Assembly: GCA_022749815.1 (NCBI GenBank)
Contig: JAKIWV010000001.1
Coordinates: forward strand, 516,124 to 580,123
Reading direction: 5' to 3'
Source of the DNA: Thermoplasmata archaeon
GTDB lineage: Archaea; Thermoplasmatota; Thermoplasmata; Lutacidiplasmatales; UBA184
Length of the DNA: 64,000 bases
Shown here: positions 58,539 through 64,000 of the stretch, in pieces
Layout of the letters: every line of letters starts with the position of its first letter
Numbering within the stretch: position 1 is the first letter of the stretch
Program-made: the position numbers and the translations under genes
Notes under the pieces: model-generated
What the model saw: only the letters and a program-made list of their open reading frames with translations
What the model was told of the DNA's origin: nothing
The model's database searches: none

Positions 58539-60035
58539 CTACGGGAGGTTGCGTCCCGGCGGCGGGGGGCTTTGGGCCGGGTGCCGCGGGGGCAGTAGGC
58601 CGGGTTTCCCCACAGGCTCGGGGCGGGGGCGCGCGGGCGACGTCGCGCGCGGCGGTAGGGGGCTCTTCTCCGCCGGGGCTGAATCGAGATTCGACAGCGC
58701 CTGTTCGAAGACGGCAAGGCCCCGTTCGAGCAGAGGGTCTTCGATGGTGAGAGGGGCCATGAATCGGAGCACGTTGTCGTAGCTGCCACAAGTGTGCATC
58801 AGCACTCCGTTCAGGAACAGTTCACGGCGCATCGCCTTCGCCCGCTCCTCCCACGGGGTCCGCCGGGTGGGTTCCTTCACGAACTCGACGCCGATCATGA
58901 ATCCCTTGCCCCGCACGTCGCCGATGGAGGGGTGGGTTCCGGCGTATTCCCGGAACCGGGCCCGGACTTTCTCGCCGCGTCGGGCCGCCTGGGAAATCCA
59001 GGGCTCCTCTCGGAGGATCTTGAGCACCTCCGTTCCGACCGCGAGCGCCAGCGGGTTGCCCCGGTACGTCCCAAGGTGGAAGCCGCGCGGCAGCTCCTTG
59101 ACCAGGTCCTCCCGGTACGCCACCATCGAGGCGGGGATTCCGCCGCCGATGCTCTTTGCGATGCAGATGATGTCGGGCGTGACGTTCCAATTGTCGACGC
59201 CCCAGAACCTCCCCGTGCGGCCGAGGCCGGTCTGCACCTCGTCCGCGATGAGCAGCAGGTCGTGCTCGTCACAGAACTCCCGGAGCGACGGCAGGAAGTC
59301 GTCCGGGGGCACCACATAGCCTCCCTCCCCGAGGATCGGCTCGACTAGGACCGCGGAGAGCCGATCGACCCCAGAGTAGGGATCTTTGAGCAGATGCTCC
59401 ATGTAACGAATCACGCCCTGCGCACTCTCCGGCGTGTTGAGTACCGGGCGATAGGGGTTAGGGAACGGTACCCGAACGACCGAGCCCCCTCGGAACGAGC
59501 TCGTCTCGCGGTACCGGCGGCCCCCGGTCAGGTTCACCGCGCCGCCGTGAACCCCGTGGTACGCCCCCGAGAAGACGACCGTTCCCGATCGTCCCGTCGC
59601 GAAGTCGGCCAAGCTGACCGCGGCTTCGATGCAATCTCCGCCGGTGATCGTAAAGAGGACCTTCGAATGGTTTCGGAGGGTTCCGGGGAGCGACGCCGTC
59701 AGTTGCTCCAGGAACTCGATTCGAGCCTCGGTGGGTATCTCGAGGGAGTGCCAGATTTTTTCGGCCTGGCGCTGAAGGGCCGCCAGGAGCCGAGGATGCC
59801 GATGACCTAGGTTCAACACCGAAATGCCGGCCACCCAGTCGATGAACCGGTTGCCATCGAGATCCTCGATCGTGGAGCCCTTCGCCTCACGGATCCCGAT
59901 GGGGAAGTACTTCGGATAGGCGACGGCATCTGTCTCGAGCCGGGCCTGTACCTCGAGGAGCGCGCGGGACTTCGGTCCGGGCGGCGGAGTCAGAATCCGG
60001 GGAGCGTCCAGGAAGCTGAACCAGTTGTCAGGCAT
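58539..60035 (-). CDS. Class III aminotransferase, copy 3 (4-aminobutyrate type)
   Basis: 498 residues from ATG 60035. STIEDLDGNRFIDWVAGISV, GHRHPRLLAALQRQ, TGGDCIEAAVSLADFATG, GAYHGVHGGAVNLTGG, IADEVQTGLGRTGRFWGV and PLP lysine in CIAKSIGGGIPASM, then LGTYRGNPLALAVG. This fits 4-aminobutyrate/putrescine-type aminotransferases. The last ~55 residues are a Pro/Arg-rich tail beyond the normal end of the family. Paired with ALDH copy 3, it would convert an omega-amine to an aldehyde and then an acid. Confidence 0.9.
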   Translation of the reverse strand: MPDNWFSFLDAPRILTPPPGPKSRALLEVQARLETDAVAYPKYFPIGIREAKGSTIEDLDGNRFIDWVAGISVLNLGHRHPRLLAALQRQAEKIWHSLEIPTEARIEFLEQLTASLPGTLRNHSKVLFTITGGDCIEAAVSLADFATGRSGTVVFSGAYHGVHGGAVNLTGGRRYRETSSFRGGSVVRVPFPNPYRPVLNTPESAQGVIRYMEHLLKDPYSGVDRLSAVLVEPILGEGGYVVPPDDFLPSLREFCDEHDLLLIADEVQTGLGRTGRFWGVDNWNVTPDIICIAKSIGGGIPASMVAYREDLVKELPRGFHLGTYRGNPLALAVGTEVLKILREEPWISQAARRGEKVRARFREYAGTHPSIGDVRGKGFMIGVEFVKEPTRRTPWEERAKAMRRELFLNGVLMHTCGSYDNVLRFMAPLTIEDPLLERGLAVFEQALSNLDSAPAEKSPLPPRATSPARPRPEPVGKPGLLPPRHPAQSPPPPGRNLP

Positions 60036-60151
60036 CGGGGGTCCCCCAGAGTGGGGCGCAGGACACCCCGAAGCGATATCAAGCCGTCGGCGGAGGCTGC
60101 CCGCCGTGTGGCGGGAGGGGTTTTTCCGTTCGCCGACATTCCGCGGAACGC

Positions 60152-61009
60152 ATGTCCACGGAGTTGGGCGCGCGGGTGGACGTACACGTCCATCCCACAC
60201 GCTATTCCCGGCACGGAGCCACCTTCGCGGAGAAGAACCGGATCGAGTTCACCCCCGCTGGCTTGCTCCGTGAGATGGACGCCCATGGGATTGGGTGGGG
60301 AGTCTTCCTCTGCCCGCGATTGGCTCCTTCGCTTGCCGATGGACTCGCCGACGTTTCCGCCGTGGCAAGGGAAAGCAGGGGTCGCCTACTCCCGACCGGC
60401 ACCGTGGACCCTACCCAGGGGGAGGCCGAAGTGGCCCGTGCCCTCGACCTCTGGACCCGGAATGGTACCCGACTCCGCGGAATCAAGCTCTACCCGGGAT
60501 ACCACCCATTCGACGTGACCGACGCCCGGCTCGAGCCGGTCTACCATTGGGCGGAACAACACCGGGTGCCAGTGTGGGTCCACCAGGGAGATACGTCGGA
60601 ACCCGATGGGCTGCTCCGGTTCACGCGACCAATACTCTTGGACGAAGTGGCGGTCCGCTGGCGCTCGGTCCGCTTCGTCCTCTGTCACGTAGGAAACCCG
60701 TGGATGGAAGAGGCCGCAGAGGTGGTGTTCAAGAACGAGAACGTCTACACGGACACGTCCGGGCTTCTCAATCCCTTCGCAGAACACTACGCGGCTCAGG
60801 TGCAACGGATGCGGACCCGGTTGCGTCACGCCGTGCTCGCCGTCGGCGATGTCCGGAAGGTTCTCTACGGCTCGGATTGGCCGATCAGCTCGATCGTGGA
60901 TGCCGTCGGACTCGTCGACGGACTGGATCTACCTCGGCCCGATAAGGAACTGATCCTGGGGGGCAACGCGAGAGAGCTCCTCGGCCTCCCCGACGCGGCG
61001 CCGATGTGA
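60152..61009 (+). CDS. Amidohydrolase-family TIM-barrel protein (amidohydro-2 type)
   Basis: 285 residues. Metal ligands: VDVHVH (HxH), His in WVHQGD, His in VLCHVGNPWME, and catalytic Asp in YGSDWPIS. GIKLYPGYHPFD carries a conserved Lys of the barrel. The family covers aminocarboxymuconate decarboxylase, lactonases and related hydrolases/decarboxylases acting on carboxylated rings or lactones. Divergent from the aminotransferase-ALDH pair; it may close that pathway but its substrate is not evident. Confidence 0.87.
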   Translation: MSTELGARVDVHVHPTRYSRHGATFAEKNRIEFTPAGLLREMDAHGIGWGVFLCPRLAPSLADGLADVSAVARESRGRLLPTGTVDPTQGEAEVARALDLWTRNGTRLRGIKLYPGYHPFDVTDARLEPVYHWAEQHRVPVWVHQGDTSEPDGLLRFTRPILLDEVAVRWRSVRFVLCHVGNPWMEEAAEVVFKNENVYTDTSGLLNPFAEHYAAQVQRMRTRLRHAVLAVGDVRKVLYGSDWPISSIVDAVGLVDGLDLPRPDKELILGGNARELLGLPDAAPM

Positions 61010-61053
61010 CAAACGTGGCTTGGTGATCGCTGGCCCATGATTTCGATCGCGGG

Positions 61054-61869
61054 TCAGCCCGGTTCCTGCACCGACCGGGTCCGGAGGACGGGGACCTTCC
61101 GTCGTGGGATCGGAGGAAAACCCGAGGCCAACAACCCCCGGAGCAGGTCGGCGTGCTTGCGCTCGTCGGCCTCGATGCTCGCCACCAGGATCGACATCGT
61201 GCCGTGGAGGTGGCGAACGAGCTCTCCATCCGCCTGGGCCTCGGCCGCTCGCTCCGCCTCGATCAGCGCTTCCACCTCCGTTCGGGTGATCCCGGACGCG
61301 AAGGCTCCCGACACCCCCCGGTCGACGTACGGGACGAGGGACGCGACGATCTCCGCGTGCCGCAGGCTGTCCGAGGCGATCTGGCGCAGGATGGCCCGGG
61401 TCAGCTCGTCGCGGGCCTTCTGCGCCAGCCTCATGCACTGGGCCACGGCGACCTGCTCCGCCCGCACGCGGCGGCGGAGCCACCGGACCATGCCGCGAGG
61501 GAGCTTCGAAGGGCCCGAGTCGTCGGGCAGGGTTCGCGGGCCCGAATGACGCGGTACCGCCGACAGTTCCGCAAGACCGCCGGCGCCTTCCAATAGAATC
61601 TGTGTGCGCTGGACTCCGCCACCGGATCCCTGCAAGAGGTGCTCCGCGGTCCGGCGGGCGATGGCGCGCGCGCGCTCGTTCATCGAATACTCGAGGAACG
61701 GTCGGCTCAGTCGCTTCCCTGATAGGTACTGAGAGACCGCGGAGGGGGCCAGGCCGAGGAGGTCGGCGATCCGGCGAGACGATACTCCAAACTGCTCGAC
61801 GGCCTCCCGAGCCACCAGGGCCTGGAGAAGCTGCACCCACAGCGTCGGGGAACTCTGTTCGCCCAGCAT
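61054..61869 (-). CDS. HTH transcriptional regulator fused to a ferritin-like domain
   Basis: 271 residues. N-terminal helix-turn-helix at ~28-55 (SSRRIADLLGLAPSAVSQYLSGKR), of the archaeal Xre/COG2522-like type. Residues ~130-255 form a four-helix pattern with ferritin-like spacing: RAEQVAVAQCMRLAQ, ASDSLRHAEIV, EALIEAERAAEAQAD and SIEADERKHADLL, supplying Glu and His at ExxH-type positions for a metal centre. I infer a one-component metal or redox sensor. It is divergent from a ZIP transporter, and a palindrome covers both TATA-like boxes, which argues for control of the transporter and of itself. Confidence 0.75.
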   Translation of the reverse strand: MLGEQSSPTLWVQLLQALVAREAVEQFGVSSRRIADLLGLAPSAVSQYLSGKRLSRPFLEYSMNERARAIARRTAEHLLQGSGGGVQRTQILLEGAGGLAELSAVPRHSGPRTLPDDSGPSKLPRGMVRWLRRRVRAEQVAVAQCMRLAQKARDELTRAILRQIASDSLRHAEIVASLVPYVDRGVSGAFASGITRTEVEALIEAERAAEAQADGELVRHLHGTMSILVASIEADERKHADLLRGLLASGFPPIPRRKVPVLRTRSVQEPG

Positions 61870-61900
61870 GGCTGGATCTCGGACCCGAGTCCCCGGCGCT

Positions 61901-61906
61901 CTTATT
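61901..61906 (-). promoter_or_regulatory. TATA-like box of the HTH-ferritin regulator gene
   Basis: AATAAG on the minus strand, ~34 nt before the ATG at 61869; its left side overlaps the palindrome at 61903-61919. Confidence 0.45.
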
Positions 61907-61919
61907 CACGATGTGAATA
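61903..61919. promoter_or_regulatory. Perfect palindrome, probable operator of the regulator-ZIP pair
   Basis: TATTCAC-GAT-GTGAATA: exact 7-bp arms with a 3-nt centre, lying across the AT-rich boxes of both divergent genes. A dimeric HTH protein bound here would block both promoters. Confidence 0.6.
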
Positions 61920-61923
61920 TAAG
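61916..61923 (+). promoter_or_regulatory. TATA box of the ZIP transporter gene
   Basis: AATATAAG; a start site ~26 nt downstream (near 61945) gives a leader of ~40 nt before ATG 61985. The first four bases are part of the palindrome. Confidence 0.55.
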
Positions 61924-61962
61924 TGTAGCCACGTCACGAGCAAAATGGTTATCCCACTTCCT

Positions 61963-61983
61963 TCGTTGCGACCCACGCAACGA
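61963..61983 (+). repeat. Inverted repeat abutting the ZIP start codon
   Basis: TCGTTGCG and CGCAACGA are exact reverse complements around ACCCA (8-bp stem, 5-nt loop), ending one base before ATG 61985. In the mRNA it would form a hairpin in the leader just upstream of the start codon; in DNA it could be a second operator. Confidence 0.5.
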
Positions 61984-61984
61984 C

Positions 61985-62806
61985 ATGGCCGGGACTCCCG
62001 CGGAGTGGCAGATCCTCGCTCTCGGGGCGTTCGCCGGATTGACCATCTTCCTCGGAATGCCGGTCGCGAGGGCGAGCGGCCTGTCCGACCGCACCCGGGC
62101 GGCCCTCGCCGCGTTGGCGGTCGGGATCCTCCTGTTCCTGTTTGTCGACGTCCTGTCCAACGCGCACGGGATTGTGATCGCTGCGCTCGTTGGGTCCAAC
62201 CCTTCCGCGACAAGGTCGGCGACCGCAGACCTCGTCCTGCTCTTGCTGGGGTTCGGCGTCGGGGTCATTTCCCTCCTCTACTTCGAACAGTGGTTCTCGC
62301 GGAGGCTACGGACAGCGACGGGGGCAGCTCCAGGGGCCCGCAACGAGACGCTCGACCCGCTTCAGCTCTCGACGGTCATCGCGGTGGCGATCGGGCTGCA
62401 CAACCTCTGCGAAGGCCTGGCCATCGGAGCCGCCTACGCCGCCGGTCTCCCCCTCGCGGTCGTCCTCGTCATCGGGTTCGCGATCCACAACTCCACGGAG
62501 GGGTTCGGCATATTGGGCCCGGGCATGATGGCCCGCAGCCGCTATTCCCTCGCGCGGTTGACCGCCCTCGGCCTCGTCGGCGGGGGGCCGACCTTCCTCG
62601 GGACGGTCGTGGGGAGCGTGTTCACCTCCAATCTCCTCTCCGTCCTGTTCTACGGGCTCGCGGCCGGGGCGATCCTGTACGTCGTGTTCCAGATGTCGCG
62701 ACCCATGCTCGCACCCGCCACTCGCACCGTGGTCATTCAGTTCGTAGTCCTGGGATTCGCCCTGGGAGTAGTGACAGACTTCGTGGTGACGTTGGGCGGG
62801 GCTTGA
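61985..62806 (+). CDS. ZIP-family metal transporter
   Basis: 273 residues from ATG 61985, about eight membrane helices. The two ZIP metal-site helices are clear: IGLHNLCEGLAIGAAYA (helix 4, HNxxEG) and FAIHNSTEGFGILGPGM (helix 5, HNxxEG). The cytosolic loop between helices 3 and 4 is short and without a His-rich tract. ZIP proteins move Zn, Fe or Mn into the cytoplasm; a few prokaryotic relatives work in other directions. Divergent from the HTH-ferritin regulator, which favours iron, manganese or zinc response. Confidence 0.88.
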   Translation: MAGTPAEWQILALGAFAGLTIFLGMPVARASGLSDRTRAALAALAVGILLFLFVDVLSNAHGIVIAALVGSNPSATRSATADLVLLLLGFGVGVISLLYFEQWFSRRLRTATGAAPGARNETLDPLQLSTVIAVAIGLHNLCEGLAIGAAYAAGLPLAVVLVIGFAIHNSTEGFGILGPGMMARSRYSLARLTALGLVGGGPTFLGTVVGSVFTSNLLSVLFYGLAAGAILYVVFQMSRPMLAPATRTVVIQFVVLGFALGVVTDFVVTLGGA

Positions 62807-63108
62807 GGTTCCCCGTGTTTGGAGACGGGGACCGCTCCTCGTGGATCATGCGGGGGATGTAAGGGCCCGCTGGGCCCTACCTTCTGGAGACCTTGGACTT
62901 CGCTAACCCCGCCCGCGTGTGAGGCAGTCCTCCCAGATGGGGGCCGAAGGGGACGCAGGCAGCGAAAGGGGCTTCACGACGACCGCGAGAGTGGTCGCCT
63001 CCTTCAGGTGGCAAGGGCACCCTCGAGGGCCACAAAGACGGACGGCGACCGCGCCATCAGTTCAGGGGAGGTGGGCTCGAGCCCGACCGGGAGGACGGAG
63101 CGGGTCGA
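62807..63108. other. 302-nt gap with two hairpins, no gene recognised
   Basis: GC-rich and without a convincing frame. A hairpin starts right at the ZIP stop: GGTTCCCCGT (62807-62816) against ACGGGGACC (62825-62833) with one bulged T and an 8-nt loop. A second perfect hairpin is AGGGCCC-GCT-GGGCCCT (62862-62878). The rest of the gap shows no promoter or RNA gene that I can identify. Confidence 0.4.
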
Positions 63109-63999
63109 TCACGAGGCCAGCGGCGGACTCGAGGTCTCGGCGGCCCGGACCGGGGTCGGTGCAGTCGAGGGCCGGACCTTTGGTAGGGGCGGGTGGGGAG
63201 GACGGTCCGGCCACAGCGTCCGACGGAGCCAGTGACGGACGTCGTGGATGTACAGATTATCATACGGACACGCCTCGATGCACTCGCCAGCGCCGACGCA
63301 TTTGCCGCTCCGGAACTCCCCGGTCGCCTGCAGCTGGAGCGGCATGTCGACCAGCGCGACCGGGCAGGCCTTCGCGCAATCGTAGGTCGTGCAGGCCTGA
63401 CAGACGGTCCGGTCCTTCGCCTTGACCCGGAAGAAGCCCACCCAGGAGAACAACATGCTGAGAGAGCCCCAGTGGCAGAAGCCGGTCGTAGCGCAGTTGT
63501 AGTTGCCGACGTAGGGGATGGAAACGAACATCACGATCCAGAGCGTTCCAAAGTAGAACAGGAATGGGAGCAGGATCGTCGAGCTGGCGCCGTTGAGCAG
63601 GTGCAGGTACGGCAGGAGAGAGATGCCGACCAGCGAGACGAGCGCGAGGCTGGAAGTGACCGTGAAGGCGGTCGAGAACCGGCTGCCGAGGAACATCCGG
63701 CCGATGCGGGACGTTCGGTTGAACGTCGTCATCGCGGAGATCGTCGTACCCTGGAACATCATCGCCGCGCCGCACATTACCGAACAGATGGCCCGTCGGC
63801 CGAACAAGACGGAGAGCGAGCCGACGGCGACGTACATCAGCAGGATCCCGGCGAAGAAGCTCGTCATGAAGGGTCCGCCGGTCCGAAGTCCCATGCCCCA
63901 GCCGAGGACCGGCAGACTCGCCAAGGCGGCGTTGTGGAGCAAGGGGGTGGAGGTCCACATGCTCGGGATGTAGACGCCCGCGACCGCGTAGGCGCCCAT
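63109..63999 (-). CDS. Membrane-bound polyferredoxin (NapH/CcoG-like), N-terminal part cut by window end
   Basis: At least 296 residues; the frame runs to the window edge, and the ATG at 63999 may be internal. About six membrane helices lie in residues 1-205, with RRAICSVMCGAAMMFQG (a CxxxC pair in a loop, as in NapH/NosR-type proteins) and YNCATTGFCHWGS. The C-terminal cytosolic part has CQACTTYDCAKACPVALVD and CVGAGECIEACPYDN, two ferredoxin-like cluster motifs with irregular first spacing. A role in moving electrons between ferredoxin and the membrane is inferred. Pro-rich C-terminus. Confidence 0.75.
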   Translation of the reverse strand: MGAYAVAGVYIPSMWTSTPLLHNAALASLPVLGWGMGLRTGGPFMTSFFAGILLMYVAVGSLSVLFGRRAICSVMCGAAMMFQGTTISAMTTFNRTSRIGRMFLGSRFSTAFTVTSSLALVSLVGISLLPYLHLLNGASSTILLPFLFYFGTLWIVMFVSIPYVGNYNCATTGFCHWGSLSMLFSWVGFFRVKAKDRTVCQACTTYDCAKACPVALVDMPLQLQATGEFRSGKCVGAGECIEACPYDNLYIHDVRHWLRRTLWPDRPPHPPLPKVRPSTAPTPVRAAETSSPPLAS

Positions 64000-64000
64000 C

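Noticed and set aside
61868-61984. Upstream start for the ZIP transporter
   Set aside because: It would read through the divergent promoter region and palindrome; the ATG at 61985 begins at the usual ZIP N-terminus.
1-64000. CRISPR arrays, insertion sequences, prophage or plasmid origin
   Set aside because: I saw no regularly spaced repeats, transposase or integrase motifs, phage structural genes or origin-type repeat clusters on reading both strands.

Overview
High-GC archaeal chromosome segment. The archaeal assignment rests on a ribosomal protein L40e gene, an archaease, a geranylgeranyl-reductase-type lipid enzyme with its ferredoxin, an AMMECR1 protein, a Pcc1-like (KEOPS) reading frame, a fused EtfB-EtfA flavoprotein, and TATA-like boxes about 24-30 nt upstream of many start codons, which implies many leaderless mRNAs. 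The fused ETF (known from Thermoplasma and Sulfolobus) and overall gene content suggest a high-GC, probably soil or sediment, Thermoplasmatota-like archaeon. The lineage is inference; no rRNA gene is present. I saw no CRISPR array, insertion sequence, prophage, tRNA or rRNA.

Layout. 1-5.0 kb: 3' end of an enolase-superfamily gene, then a tightly coupled DUF4129 / small membrane protein / DUF58 / membrane protein set followed by a MoxR AAA+ ATPase. 5.0-26.9 kb is mostly housekeeping: a serine/glyoxylate-type pair (2-hydroxyacid dehydrogenase plus class V aminotransferase), archaease, family 2 glycosyltransferase, L40e, AMMECR1, IleRS, a bactofilin-like protein, a CoA-binding protein, a CPBP protease, fused ETF, Pcc1-like, DUF1028, geranylgeranyl reductase with ferredoxin, thioredoxin reductase with flavin reductase and an ABC-2 exporter, and a glycogen-debranching-type enzyme with a small partner.

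27-61 kb is the striking part: an accessory catabolic region rich in nitrogen chemistry. It holds two saccharopine-dehydrogenase-like enzymes, three class III aminotransferases, four paralogous COG1233-type FAD oxidoreductases, three aldehyde dehydrogenases, two tandem Rieske oxygenases whose bridging residue is glutamate (as in carnitine monooxygenase CntA), a ureohydrolase, a cupin, a TIM-barrel amidohydrolase, and two family-5 peptide/opine-type ABC importers. One importer is complete (permeases, two ATPases, binding protein); the other has a binding protein and permeases but no ATPases. I infer uptake and stepwise oxidation, deamination, demethylation or guanidine hydrolysis of amine compounds (quaternary amines, polyamines/guanidino compounds or opine-like amino acids). 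The actual substrate cannot be read from sequence.

61-64 kb: a helix-turn-helix protein fused to a ferritin-like domain, divergent from a ZIP-family metal transporter, with a perfect palindrome lying across both TATA-like boxes (a probable one-component metal-response system); then a gap with hairpins, and a membrane-bound polyferredoxin cut by the window end.
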